The notes below the pieces were generated by a model. It was not told the DNA's origin. It saw only the letters and a program-made list of their open reading frames with translations, and made no database searches. Positions 27,511 through 37,818 of a stretch of 64,000 bases of DNA are shown one piece after another (the first letter of the stretch is position 1; every line of letters begins with the position of its first letter). The position numbers were made by a program, and so were the translations under genes. The stretch spans positions 62,001 to 126,000 of the forward strand of contig JADJFC010000010.1 of NCBI GenBank assembly GCA_016708785.1. The letters run 5' to 3'. Source of the DNA: Bacteroidota bacterium (GTDB lineage: Bacteria; Bacteroidota; Bacteroidia; AKYH767-A; 2013-40CM-41-45).

Positions 27511-29115
27511 TTATTCTATAATTATTTTTTTAGTAAATTGTCTGTTACCATTAATAAGTCTAATAGAATAAATCCCTTTGCTCAAATTGCAATCGATCGT
27601 CTCTCTGCTTCCGGTAATTCTCACAGTGTACACCTTTTCTCCTATTAAATTATAAACTTCCACATCCGATATTTCAACTTGTGTTTTAAAATCTAAACTT
27701 AATTCAAATGTGCCTTTAGTGGGGTTTGGAAATACACTAAAGCCGGATTCAATTTCTGAAATTGTTTGAACTTCTGTTGTTAAAGCACATACACCACATG
27801 TGCTGTCAATTGTATACACCCAAATTGCATTGGACCATAAACCACATCCTGACAATCCACCAAACATGTAAAGGCGATCTGATCCATCTGTCCATCCAAT
27901 TGGACCCTGAAGTGCGGGTGGAGAATTCGTTGGCGATGACACTCCTCTAACACCCCAACGTGGACAACCTTGAAGAGATGAATCTGCACTGATCATCGCC
28001 CACTGTTCTGCTTTCGGACAATATTTCCATAATGAATTATAATATCCATCTCCAACAATGACTCCCCAAAAATTGCCTTTTGAATCTTTCCATGAAGCTC
28101 TGCATTCCGTGGCCATACTTGGAATATTTAAATCATTCATCATACACATTGGACCATTTACTCCAAATGTATTCCCCATAGTATCGCCATCCATCCATGT
28201 CCAATTCATGGACTGAACATTAAATTTCCAGAAATCAATTTTATTTGAGCGCATTGAATTCCAACTTTCATACCCTCCAAAACACCAGAGATTTCCATTG
28301 TCATCTTTCCAGTTTGGATATACCCATCTACCTCCAGGTGTATTATTCGCCCCTTCTACTCCCCTTGTTCCATAAACACCACGCTGATTAGGAATCGAAT
28401 CGCCCTTCACCCATGTCCATTCATTGGTTGCAATAGTATACTTCCACATATCATTAATACTACTATTTGCTGTTCCATAAACAGAACCACCAAACAACCA
28501 CAAATCTCCATTATTATCAGTCCACGACGCGGCGGTTTCTGTTCGCGCTGCGGGATAATTAGACGGTGACGAGATTCCTTGTACCCCATAAACCCCCTGT
28601 GTATTCGGAACTCCTGGTCCATTCATCCAGGTCCATTCATTTGTTGCAATTTCATACTTCCATAAATCTGAATAGACTTTGTAGGGCTGATTTGATCCAC
28701 CAAACATCCAGAAATTGCCATTCAAATCTACCCACGAATTCACTCCAAAGGAAGAAGCGGGCGGATAATTGTTTGGTGAAGGAACTCCTTTTACACCGTA
28801 ACTCCCTAAGTGATTTGGAATATGCAATCCTTTCATCCATGTCCATTCATTCTTCCCCACCTCGTATCGCCACAAGTCTGCGAAAACATGGGCAGGACTT
28901 AGCCCACCATACAACCAAAAATTCCCTGATGTATCTGTCCACTCACATGCTTCATATAAAGACGGTGGAGTATTATTAATATTCGAAACACCCTGCACAC
29001 CATAAGTGCCCATATTATTTGTTACTGTATCTCCTTTCACCCAAACCCATTCTCCGGCTTGAGAAAAGCAATTCAATGAATAAAAAATAAATAACAGAAA
29101 AGTTAATCTTTTCAT
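27511..29115 (-). CDS. Kelch/galactose-oxidase-like propeller with T9SS type A sorting domain
   Basis: A 534-residue protein with signal peptide MKRLTFLLFIFYSLNCFS. About six long repeats follow, each with 'NEWTW.KG....N..GVYG..GV...N.P..R....W.D..GN.WLFGG', a kelch-like pattern. The C-terminal part is a type A sorting domain: FSVFPNPTKGTFELSL, VYNLIGEKVYT and LSKGIYSIRLI. The gene is 8 bp downstream of the WG-repeat gene and 6 bp upstream of the hydrolase gene, forming a likely three-gene operon (29825 to 26554). It is probably secreted to the surface; the ligand is unknown. Confidence 0.9.
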   Translation of the reverse strand: MKRLTFLLFIFYSLNCFSQAGEWVWVKGDTVTNNMGTYGVQGVSNINNTPPSLYEACEWTDTSGNFWLYGGLSPAHVFADLWRYEVGKNEWTWMKGLHIPNHLGSYGVKGVPSPNNYPPASSFGVNSWVDLNGNFWMFGGSNQPYKVYSDLWKYEIATNEWTWMNGPGVPNTQGVYGVQGISSPSNYPAARTETAASWTDNNGDLWLFGGSVYGTANSSINDMWKYTIATNEWTWVKGDSIPNQRGVYGTRGVEGANNTPGGRWVYPNWKDDNGNLWCFGGYESWNSMRSNKIDFWKFNVQSMNWTWMDGDTMGNTFGVNGPMCMMNDLNIPSMATECRASWKDSKGNFWGVIVGDGYYNSLWKYCPKAEQWAMISADSSLQGCPRWGVRGVSSPTNSPPALQGPIGWTDGSDRLYMFGGLSGCGLWSNAIWVYTIDSTCGVCALTTEVQTISEIESGFSVFPNPTKGTFELSLDFKTQVEISDVEVYNLIGEKVYTVRITGSRETIDCNLSKGIYSIRLINGNRQFTKKIIIE

Positions 29116-29123
29116 TCTAAAAT

Positions 29124-29825
29124 TTATTTATGAAATTTTTGTTCTTGTCTCTCCCGTTCATCCTCTTCACGATTTTCAACTTCTTTCAGTTTTTTACCAC
29201 GATTGTTGATCAAAATAGTTTCATCTTTGTACACAACGACTGCCTCACCATTCACAAAATTTTGAGCCTGCTCATATTTTGCTTCAATAATAAATTTTCC
29301 TGACGGGTTGATATAGCCCCATTTATTTTTATCTGTCTTTACAACTGCCATACCTTCCGAAAACTCACCGGCATCATTGTATTGCAGTGGAATTATAATA
29401 GTACCGCTTGAATCAATAAATCCCCACTTCTCGGCTTTCTTTACTCGTGCTAAGCCACTTTTAAAGTTTGAAGCAAAATCATATTCAAATGGTATTACTG
29501 TCGCACCATAAAAATTTATTCCTCCATATTTTCCGTTGTGTTTAACACATGATATGCCATGATAAAATAAAGATGCATCATCATAGATAATTGGGATAAT
29601 TATTCTTCCGCTATCATTAATAAAACCACGCTTTGTTCCTTCAATTACCAATGCATAATGATCAATCATTTCACTCCCCGATTGGTAGTGAGGAGTAACA
29701 ACAATTTCACCGTTTAATTTATTTTTATATCCAACGCGTGAATCTTTATAAAATCGGATCACATTTTGGGCCGAAGTGTTATACACTAAAAAAAATAGGA
29801 CGAAAGAGAGAAAGTTGAATTTCAC
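29124..29825 (-). CDS. Secreted WG-repeat protein
   Basis: A 233-residue protein with signal peptide MKFNFLSFVLFFLVYNTSA. Five WG-type repeats follow ('..KWGFID.SG..IIP..Y..A..F.EG.A.V', for example KAEKWGFIDSSGTIIIPLQY and DKNKWGYINPSGKFIIEAKY). The C-terminal 25 or so residues are highly charged (EREDE-like) with no sorting domain, so it may stay in the periplasm. WG repeats are of unknown function and probably form a beta-solenoid or propeller. It appears to be the first gene of the operon with the kelch cargo protein and the hydrolase. Confidence 0.87.
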   Translation of the reverse strand: MKFNFLSFVLFFLVYNTSAQNVIRFYKDSRVGYKNKLNGEIVVTPHYQSGSEMIDHYALVIEGTKRGFINDSGRIIIPIIYDDASLFYHGISCVKHNGKYGGINFYGATVIPFEYDFASNFKSGLARVKKAEKWGFIDSSGTIIIPLQYNDAGEFSEGMAVVKTDKNKWGYINPSGKFIIEAKYEQAQNFVNGEAVVVYKDETILINNRGKKLKEVENREEDERERQEQKFHK

Positions 29826-29926
29826 ATTTTTGCGTATAAGGTATAAATATAATAAATAAAAATTAAAAACCTAAGGATGGTTAAGGTAGGCGATCTTGTG
29901 TTCTTTTTGTTCTACTCCAAAAGTTT

Positions 29927-30430
29927 CTATTCAAAGAGATATGGTTCATTACAATAAGCCATTTGCCTCACATTTTCCAACACTCGTTTCATATAAACCT
30001 TCCAAAATGTTTTTGCAAATATCCAATTTAATGGATAAAGCAATGTGATGCCGGAGTGTAAGGTGTATGTATATTCAACTAAAACTTTACACTTTTCGAT
30101 TTCTGTTGTTTTCCATTCTCCAACAAAGCTAGAAAAGCCTAACATCCATGATTGAAATTCACTTACTTCAATTTTCCAGTAACTATTTTCTTTGCGTTCA
30201 ATTACTTTGTCAACAGATGCCCATCCACCTTTCTGAGTGGCCGATTTAGCAACAAAAACTTTCTTGCTAAAGCCCGGTTTCCCCCAATTTTCAGCATCAA
30301 TACAATGAGTTACCTTTGGCATAATACCATAGCCAGAGTGAACTTTAGAAACGTCACAAAGTATGGGTGTCTTAAATGCTCTTTCCAAAGAACAATCATA
30401 TATTGTTTTGATGGAAACGGTTGTTGTCAT
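29927..30430 (-). CDS. SRPBCC-superfamily protein
   Basis: The ATG at 30430 (167 residues, MTTTVSIKTIYDCSLERAFK) is preferred to 30496, which overlaps the end of the upstream peptidase gene. The start motif 'TI...ERAFK..IL.D', followed by GYGIMPKVTHCIDAENWGKP and a long C-terminal helix (FWKVYMKRVLENVRQMA), fits the START/SRPBCC helix-grip fold. This fold binds hydrophobic ligands and is common in small cytosolic proteins of Bacteroidota. The ligand is unknown. It lies 38 bp after the peptidase gene on the same strand and may be the third member of that operon. Confidence 0.78.
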   Translation of the reverse strand: MTTTVSIKTIYDCSLERAFKTPILCDVSKVHSGYGIMPKVTHCIDAENWGKPGFSKKVFVAKSATQKGGWASVDKVIERKENSYWKIEVSEFQSWMLGFSSFVGEWKTTEIEKCKVLVEYTYTLHSGITLLYPLNWIFAKTFWKVYMKRVLENVRQMAYCNEPYLFE

Positions 30431-30467
30431 AATCTCAATTTTAAATGAATTGAAATCTACTCTCTGA

Positions 30468-32094
30468 TTATTTTTTGCAATAACTTGAATCTTCATTCTT
30501 AATAATCAGAAAATAAATTCCACTTTGTAGCTCACCGGTAGTTAATTCAAGATGGAATGGATCTTGTGTTATTTTCATTTCTTTTCTTTCCAAAATCTGC
30601 CCCAATACATTGGTCACAGAAATATGGTAAGATGATGGTTTCAGTCCTGTAGCATAAATATTCACAACATCTCGAAAAGGATTGGGCACAATTTGTATCT
30701 CGGCATTAGTTCCTTGAATATTATTTATGCCTGTCGTGCACGCCGTTGAAATCGTATCACTAGTTGCAAAACAACCATTGGTATCAAGACCTGTTACGAA
30801 ATAATTTCCTGCCTGATTGCAATTTAACACATCCGTTGATCCTACAGGAATTGTGTCTCCAACTACATACCATTGACTTTGTGTATAGGGTGAAATAAGA
30901 TTATTGCCATTGATCGTAAATGCTATATCATTTAATGGGCTGACAACATTCACATCCCAAATTTTCCGATAGGTCGTCAATGCTTTTTTAACTTCATAAG
31001 TAGAGTCGTAACTTTCTGCAATTACCTGGTGCATTCCTATAGTAAAAAGCGAAGCATCAAATGTATAGGCAGTATCATTATTCACTACAGGAATTCCATC
31101 AACAAACCATTGTGTTTGTATCGTATTTTGGATTGGATTTAACTTGTGTAACAGTAAATAACTGCACGTCGCTATTGCAAATTGTCAAGGTTGTATCCTG
31201 CGGTGAAAAATCGTCATTCAAATTAACTAAAGAATTTATTTTATAAATGATCTGCTCTGCACATACTTCGCAATACGGTTGGTTCAAAAATTTCATTTTG
31301 CAATTACACTTCGGACGATACCAATTTACAGGACAATAATACGCTCCCGGATAAAGTCCGATCAAATTACAATCTGTTCCCGGTTGTGTTGGTATAGCTG
31401 CTGTTGTCAGCCAGTTTTTCCAAACCAAAAGACTCGTATCCGTTTCCTGACTTACATTAATTAGCTGGCTATTTCCCGGATTACAGTTGCTAGAACCATA
31501 TTCGTATTCATCAGATAGCTCTGCAAAAGAGTGCCCTAATTCATGCATGAAAACTTCAAAGGCTGCAACATCCATTGATGTAAATGCTATTCCTCCACCA
31601 CTGCCACCATAATAGGGAGAATTTACAATTACGTTTATCATGTCATATTGAGGGAAGTTAGTATTGGCAACAGAATAGATCAAGCCTAAATTATTGGAAC
31701 TAACAACACGATGTAAACCATAATCAAACGATGTTTCCAGATATGTGTCTGCAACATTAATGGGCTGATTTAACGGAATTGTTTCATCCGGAGCATTCCC
31801 CGGATGATCTGTTCCGGATTCATTAGAAATAACTTCTATGCCAATAAAATTAAAAAAATTACTGTACATGTTAAATGGAGGTGTGCTTAAAAAATAATTC
31901 ACAACACTCATAGCATTTGTCCTGAACAGAGTAGTATCAGAAATGGTATAACCATCTCCCATGATCACTAAATTTATTCTGTTATCCGGATCTCCACTAT
32001 ACAGAAGGGTATCAACTTTAAAGACCTGAGCCTTTATTTGTACAGTGCCAAAAAACAAAATGGTCAGTAAAAGCAAGTGCGATTTTATTTTCAT
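30468..32094 (-). CDS. Secreted M64-family metallopeptidase with T9SS type A tail, one frameshift
   Basis: The first frame (32094-31099) has signal peptide MKIKSHLLLLTILFFGTVQI and the zinc site HELGHSFAELSDEY at residues 184-197. This is the HExxH...DE signature of the M64 (IgA-peptidase-like) family, preceded by LVIMGDGYT. The frame stops after SNPKYDTNTMVC. Removing one A from the A run near 31130 joins it to TIQTQWFVDGIPVVNNDTAY and the second frame (to 30468). That frame has an Ig-like region and the sorting domain QIVPNPFRDVVNIYATG and LQSGIYFLII. The repaired product is about 542 residues. As it stands, the enzyme would be made without its export tail. The gene begins inside the stop of the upstream gene (ATGA overlap), indicating translational coupling. 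Confidence 0.88.
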
Positions 32095-32579
32095 GGAATG
32101 GAAATATTAATGGTTGACAAAAGTGCTTCTTTTCCGTTGACGATAACATACCCTTCCACTTTCATACTACTTACATTTTCTTCGATTCCAAAACGGATAT
32201 TTATATATCCATTACTATCGTTTGCCACTTCATTATTTTTAATGACTCCATCCGGCTCAAAACTTTCAATATGACGCTTAAGCGGATTCTGCATATATTC
32301 TTCGTAAATCAGTTCGCCAGACTCCTTAAAAAATTTCACATGAACAGGTTCGCTGAACTGCGATGCAGTATTTGATTTCAAGACTTTAACTTTCCCCTCA
32401 AATACTGTCTTGCTGTAAAGTTCCATTTGCTCAGGCTTTCCATCTTTCCCTGTGATCTTTAGAACGATTGCTATAGCGCGCTGTCCTGATTTCTTTTGTG
32501 ATACCGTTTGTGCACATCCAATTTGCGAAAAAGCAAAAAGTAAATGCAATATCACTGCAACCATGTAATGATTTTTCAT
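32091..32579 (-). CDS. Secreted hypothetical protein coupled to the M64 peptidase
   Basis: A 162-residue protein with signal sequence MKNHYMVAVILHLLFAFSQI; GCAQ follows, so it may be either a lipoprotein (SQIGC is a weak lipobox) or a cleaved Sec substrate. The mature part is beta-rich (AIAIVLKITGKDGKPEQMEL; VEGYVIVNGKEALLSTIN), about 140 residues, like a single beta-sandwich domain. Its stop overlaps the peptidase ATG by 4 bases, so it may be a chaperone, propeptide-like inhibitor or partner of the peptidase. That is inference from gene order only. Confidence 0.7.
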   Translation of the reverse strand: MKNHYMVAVILHLLFAFSQIGCAQTVSQKKSGQRAIAIVLKITGKDGKPEQMELYSKTVFEGKVKVLKSNTASQFSEPVHVKFFKESGELIYEEYMQNPLKRHIESFEPDGVIKNNEVANDSNGYINIRFGIEENVSSMKVEGYVIVNGKEALLSTINISIP

Positions 32580-32643
32580 TTCAATATCTAAGTTATAATA
32601 ACACCAAGAAACGAATTTTTAGAGATAAATCCTAAATAAATGT

Positions 32644-34770
32644 TTAGTGACTCTTAACAAAATACATATCAATCTCGCCTTTATTCTTTGCCTCCACTTT
32701 TCCTCTGTATTCAAATTGGAATTTATTCTTTACAAATTCATAGGTGCTACCGCTAACATTAATTCTTCCTGCCTCTCCACTGCTTTCCATTCTAGATGCG
32801 ATATTGACTGTGTCACCCCAAATATCATAGGCGAATTTTTTTACGCCAACAATACCAGCTACGACAGGTCCGGTGTGAATACCTATTCGCATTTCAAATA
32901 CTTCCTTTCCTTCTTTTATCCTTTTTTGTATGTGTTCTGTCATATACTTTTGAATTTCAATCGCAGCGTTCACGACATCTTCAGCATGTGTTTTATTTGT
33001 TATCGGCAAACCTCCTGCACACATGTATGCATCACCTATGGTTTTGATCTTTTCAATGTGGTGTTTATCAATAATATTGTCAAAGGCTTTGAAACAGGTG
33101 TGTATTTCAGCAACAAGTTCAGCCGGTGAAAGTTTTTCGGAAATTCGGGTGAACCCTTTAAAGTCCGTGAACATGACAGTTACATTTTCAAATAGTTTTG
33201 CATCTGCATTTCCCTTTTGCTTTAACTCATCCGCAACTTCTTCGGGAAGGATGTTTAGCAACAATTCATCACTTCTTTTCCGGGCTTTTGAAATTTTATT
33301 ACGCTGTCGATAAACAATCACTAAAAATATCAATGATGCAAGTAATATTCCCGATATAGAATTCCTGAATAGTCGTTGTCGGATTTCTTTCTTTTCCTGT
33401 TCTGCTTTTGCAGCTGCTTCTTTCTTATCAAACTCATACTGCATTGTAGTTTGCATTATTTTTTTTGTGTTTTCATCATTGTGCAGTTTATTGTTTAATC
33501 TTACGGCTGATTTATAATTTCTATATGCTTCTTTCCAGTTTCCGGTAGCGCTATCTAACAATTCTATATTCTCATAATATTTACCATTCAATGATTCACT
33601 CTGTATTCTATTAGCGAATACTTCTGCTTTATCGAAATATTTCTTTGCATCAACATACTTTTTCATGCGTGTAAGACAAGCTCCAATTTCAATGTATATT
33701 TCAGAAAGTGTTTTATAGTCTTCGGTGGAATTCGACACATTAAGTGCAGATAAATAATTCTTTAATGCTTCTTTGTCATTACCCTGTACAACATATAGTT
33801 TTGCAATTTGGTAGTACGCTTTTACCAGTAACGGAATGTCATTTATATCATTGCCATTTTTTAAGGCCTTCATATAATATTCCAATGCCTTGCTATACTT
33901 TTTTCGATCTTGATATATCTCACCAATCGAAAAATAAGACTCACTTAAATTGATCAAGTCACGGAAACCATTCTTCAAATTAATAGAACTATCCAAATAT
34001 TGAAGTGCCAATGAATCATTGCCAAGTGCTCTATAATCTCCGGCTATATTGGAATAATTTATCGCTATCCCTTCTTGATCGCCAATCTCCTGAGAAAGCC
34101 TCAAAGCAATAAAATCATTTTTTGTTCTTTCAGGATAATTTCCTTGCTGCCCATACACCCACGAAATCAAATTATATAAAGTCGCTGTCGTCAATTTATC
34201 TTTTGACTCAATGGAAATACTTAGTGCTTTATTGAAGTATTTTAGTGCCTCAGGATAATTAGAATGATCCGCATGATCCTGTCCAATTGCTATCGTACTA
34301 CTCAATATACATTGGGGTAAATTCAATTTTTCAGCAATGGAAAGAGCGGCTAAATGATTACTTAAAGCTTCTTCATACTTTTTTAAACGCCAATATAGTT
34401 TACCGGTAACAAATTTCACCATATATAAATCACGGGGCCTGTCCGATTTTTCCAAATACTGAAGTAAAGCTTTTTCGTACTTTAATCCTTCTTCTGATTT
34501 ATAATAAGTATGGGCATGCATTAATTCTATCATCAGAGCTACTTTCACAGTATCTCTGGATTCATTTGCCAGAAGGTTTTTCAAAGAATCAATGCTCCCC
34601 TGTTCATTATATTGTCCATACAACGAAACAGAAGTCAATTTAAAAATCAACAAAAGAAAAAGTAACAAGGTTTCATTTTGTTCAACTTTTGCACTATACG
34701 AAGCCTGATAAAACTCAAATATAATGATCCCCACTAAACTTTCAAACCCTTTTAGAATTTGCCTTGGCAA
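32644..34770 (-). CDS. TPR-transmembrane class III adenylate/guanylate cyclase
   Basis: Order of domains: signal-like hydrophobic helix (LLLFLLLIFKLTSVSLYG), nine or so TPRs in the periplasm, a Lys/Glu coiled coil, one transmembrane helix (NSISGILLASLIFLVIVY), then a cyclase domain (~residues 525-700). The catalytic motifs are intact: metal Asp in VMFTDFKGFTRISE, substrate Lys in KIKTIGDAYM, second metal Asp, and DIWGDTVNIASRM with the transition-state Asn and Arg. The Lys/Asp pair at base-recognition positions favours ATP over GTP. The only in-frame ATG is at 34770, giving an odd 30-residue leader. An out-of-frame ATG at 34676 would give MKTLLLFLLLIFKL if one A were added at 34671-34673, and is the likely true start. 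Confidence 0.9.
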   Translation of the reverse strand: MPRQILKGFESLVGIIIFEFYQASYSAKVEQNETLLLFLLLIFKLTSVSLYGQYNEQGSIDSLKNLLANESRDTVKVALMIELMHAHTYYKSEEGLKYEKALLQYLEKSDRPRDLYMVKFVTGKLYWRLKKYEEALSNHLAALSIAEKLNLPQCILSSTIAIGQDHADHSNYPEALKYFNKALSISIESKDKLTTATLYNLISWVYGQQGNYPERTKNDFIALRLSQEIGDQEGIAINYSNIAGDYRALGNDSLALQYLDSSINLKNGFRDLINLSESYFSIGEIYQDRKKYSKALEYYMKALKNGNDINDIPLLVKAYYQIAKLYVVQGNDKEALKNYLSALNVSNSTEDYKTLSEIYIEIGACLTRMKKYVDAKKYFDKAEVFANRIQSESLNGKYYENIELLDSATGNWKEAYRNYKSAVRLNNKLHNDENTKKIMQTTMQYEFDKKEAAAKAEQEKKEIRQRLFRNSISGILLASLIFLVIVYRQRNKISKARKRSDELLLNILPEEVADELKQKGNADAKLFENVTVMFTDFKGFTRISEKLSPAELVAEIHTCFKAFDNIIDKHHIEKIKTIGDAYMCAGGLPITNKTHAEDVVNAAIEIQKYMTEHIQKRIKEGKEVFEMRIGIHTGPVVAGIVGVKKFAYDIWGDTVNIASRMESSGEAGRINVSGSTYEFVKNKFQFEYRGKVEAKNKGEIDMYFVKSH

Positions 34771-34797
34771 AACTCCGCTAATCCTTCCTCAAAATAA

Positions 34798-34835
34798 AAG
34801 GTCGCTTTCCCAAACTATATTCGGAAAGCGACCTT
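34798..34835 (-). terminator. Rho-independent terminator after the sulfatase gene
   Basis: On the minus strand a 13-bp stem (AAGGTCGCTTTCC with its complement) closes a 12-base loop and runs into TTTTATTTTG. It begins about 23 bases after the sulfatase stop at 34858 and lies upstream of the cyclase gene. Confidence 0.85.
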
Positions 34836-34857
34836 CATTATTAATTATTAATTAAAC

Positions 34858-37249
34858 TTACATTTTCATTGGCGGAAATATCTCAACTGTTACGACCTTG
34901 ATCTTTCCCGTAAATTTATTATCTGCTTCTTTATAATCTTCTGATACCGGTGTTTCATGATCAGCACCTACATTCCACCCCTCATCAGCAGAATACCCGA
35001 ATGGTTGTGTTTTTGGAATATAGCTTTCTGCAACTTTCTGATCGTCTACATATAAATTACATTTACCTCCTGAACCGGGTTTGTATTCATCAATGATAAA
35101 TTCATATTTCAAAATATGATGCCCGGCTGTCAATGTTTTGGCAGATGAAATATTCGTTCTTTTCAACCCAAAATAATTGTACTCATGATGTAGCTTTCCA
35201 TTTTTAAAATAAAGGGACCAACCCCCAAAACGTCCGGCTTCAGCGATAACAACTCCATTTGCATTTGCATTTGGTAATTCAACATCTGCTGTAATAGTAT
35301 AGTTTTTGGACTTCACATTTATAGCAGCAAATTCAGAAACGCTCATGCCATCATACAAATTTAATTTTGTACGCTTACCCATTAGATCCGGTCTTCCTGC
35401 AAGTGCAGCATCGAAACGCTCGTAGTTTCTGTCATCAATTGGTAAGACGTTATACTTCGCAGCTTCCTTCAAAAACAACGCTTGTAACTCTTTTAATTTT
35501 TCCGGATTAGATGCAGCCAAATCATTCGACTCACTGAAATCTTCGTTTACATTAAACAATTGCCATACATCTTTATCAAGTGGATTGAGTGCCTGATTCC
35601 ATGGTGTTTTATGAATTGTTCTTGCTACCCATCCTTCATGATAAATGGCGCGGTTACCAAACATTTCAAAATACTGAGTCGTATGTCGTCCAGGTGCTTT
35701 GGCATCATCAAAGGTATACATCATACTCGTTCCTTCTATTGGTCGCTGCTCAATTCCATTTACAACTTTAGGAGAAGGTATTTTGCAAGCTTCATATACA
35801 GTAGGTGCAATGTCAATCGCATGAGTAAACTGGCTACGGATCTCATTTTTTGCTTTGATCCCGTTTGGCCAATGAACAACTACACCATTTCTTGTGCCAC
35901 CAAAATCGGATGCAACTTGTTTTGTCCATGCAAACGGTGCATTGCTGCCAACTGCCCATGCAATTGCAAAGTGTGGATAAGTAGATGGATCGCCCCATTC
36001 TTCTTTATGTTTATAAACATCTTCAAAATTTTCTTGCAGTCCGTTCAATCCAACCAGTTCATTAAAAGATCCGCTCATACCACCTTCTGCGCTTGCACCA
36101 TTATCGCCAACAATATAAAACACCAGTGTATTATCCAATTCACCCATTTCTCTAAGTGCGTCAATTAATCTTCCTACTTCATGATCTGTGTGCTCTGCAA
36201 AACCTGCAAACGTTTCCATTTGACGTGCAAACAACTCTTTGTGTTTTGCAGATAAAGTATCCCAATCCGGTAATCCTGCAGGCTTAGGAGCCAGCTTCGT
36301 TCCTTTTGGAACAATACCCATTTCAATTTGACGAGCCAGTGTTTGTTCACGAAGTTTATCCCAACCCATGTCAAACTTACCTTTGTATTTTGCGATATAT
36401 TCTTTAGGAGCATGATGCGGAGCATGCGTTGCTCCCGTAGCAAAATATGTAAAGAATGGTTTGTCCGGAGTTAATGCTTGTTGTGCCTGGATCCAATTGA
36501 TTGCATGGTCAGCCATGTCAGTAGTAAAATGATAATTCGGCGTACGAGGCGTTTCAATTTCTGCTACACCATCATAAATTTTCGGAGCCCATTGATTTGT
36601 TTCTCCTCCAAGAAATCCGTAAAACTTATCGAAGCCTGAATGTGTTGGCCAACGATCATACGGACCAGAAGCGGAAACTTCCCATGGTGGAGTTTCATGA
36701 TACTTTCCAAACATCGCCGTGCTATACCCATTCTGACGTAACACTTCTGCCATAGGTGTAATTGTTTGCGGACGAATACCGGTGTTCCCTTGAAAGCCCG
36801 TTGCCATTTCCATGATGGCACCTGCATTATTGCTATGATGATTGTAACCGGTAAGAATAGCTGTACGGGTTGGCGAGCACAATGCAGTTGTGTTGAAATT
36901 ATTATAACGCAACCCTTCACTGGCCATTTTATCAAGTACAGGTTCCTGCACCGGACCACCAAATGCATTCGACACACCGAAACCTTGATCATCAATTAAT
37001 ACAACCAATACATTTGGTGCACCTTTCGGAGCTGTAACTTCGAAACGTTCCGGTTTCTTCGCATTGCGAGCGTCCAATTCTGTTTGCGCCGGATAAATGG
37101 GTTCTTTGATCGGAAGAACTGTGCGATCTAAATCACCTGCTACATTTTTGCTTTCAGCTGTTTCCTTTTTTTTGTTGCTGATTGCAACCGATATTTACTA
37201 CTAGGAATAATAGTAATATTAAAATAAGATGTTTGTTTGTTGTTTGCAT
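34858..37249 (-). CDS. Type I (formylglycine) sulfatase lipoprotein, frameshifted near its N-terminus
   Basis: The long frame (37077 and upstream to 34858) is a complete sulfatase. It has VLVVLIDDQGFG (metal Asp pair) and the maturation signature CSPTR in TTALCSPTRTAILTG, whose Cys becomes formylglycine. It also has GKYHETPPWE, VFYIVGDNGASAEGG (metal Asp/Asn), and a C-terminal LamG/ConA-like domain (GRFGGWSLYFKNGKLHHEYN) typical of about 780-residue arylsulfatases. An ATG at 37249 opens a lipoprotein signal (LLLFLVVNIGC) that runs out of frame in an eight-A run. Removing one A joins it through KKKETAESKNVAGDLD to the main frame. It is probably a surface or periplasmic enzyme removing sulfate from glycans or aryl sulfates. 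No sulfatase-maturing enzyme or glycan-uptake genes are nearby. Confidence 0.92.
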
Positions 37250-37318
37250 ATAATTACAAATTGATTGACACTCGTCAGTGCCCCAAAGTAAATAAATAAA
37301 TATTTATCTGAAACTTTT

Positions 37319-37761
37319 CTACTTATTTTCCGGATTCCCGTCATAACTTACCATCCAATTAATCCCAAACTTATCCGTCAGCATTCCAAAGTAAGATCCC
37401 CAAAATGTTTTATTCATAGGCATAAATGCCTTGCCTCCTGCTGATAATCCACTAAACAACTTATCTGCCTCTTCTTTGCTACTCGCATCCACAGAGATGG
37501 AAAAATTATTCCCTTGTAAAAATTTGGCGCCCACTCACCGCCGGTATCACTTCCCATCAAACTGGTCTCTTTGCTGATCGGAAGAGAAATGTGCATGATT
37601 TTTTCTCCGTCTTCTTTACTCATTGGAGGCATTCCTTCTTGTGGTGGCATGTCTTTAAAGAAACCCAAGTAAGGGAAATCGCCGCCAAATACTGATTTGT
37701 AGAAATTAAATGCTTCAAGGCAATTGCCATTGAATGTGAGATAAACATTTACTGTTGCCAT
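37319..37761 (-). CDS. VOC/PhnB-like glyoxalase-fold protein, one frameshift
   Basis: Two overlapping frames, 37761-37414 and 37534-37319, join into a protein of about 147 residues if one A is added near 37523 (GGEWAPKFLQGNNFSIS). It has VNVYLTFNGNCLEAFNFYKS at the start, MPPQEGMPPMSKEDGEKIMH in the middle and AFMPMNKTFWGSYFGMLTDK plus FGINWMV near the end. This is the PhnB / '3-demethylubiquinone-9 3-methyltransferase-like' subgroup of the vicinal-oxygen-chelate superfamily. Substrate unknown; cytosolic. The indel sits in a short homopolymer and may be an assembly error. Confidence 0.85.
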
Positions 37762-37818
37762 TGTATAATAACTTAATTGTGTGAATTTATATGAGAAATA
37801 ATTTTATGCAAAAATAAT

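Noticed and set aside
32647..33129. Plus-strand 160-codon open frame opposite the cyclase domain
   Set aside because: The minus strand carries all cyclase catalytic motifs across the same bases, so this is a shadow.
35560..36168. Plus-strand 202-codon open frame opposite the sulfatase
   Set aside because: It lies wholly inside the well-supported sulfatase gene and is Cys/Ile-rich, as expected of an antisense shadow.
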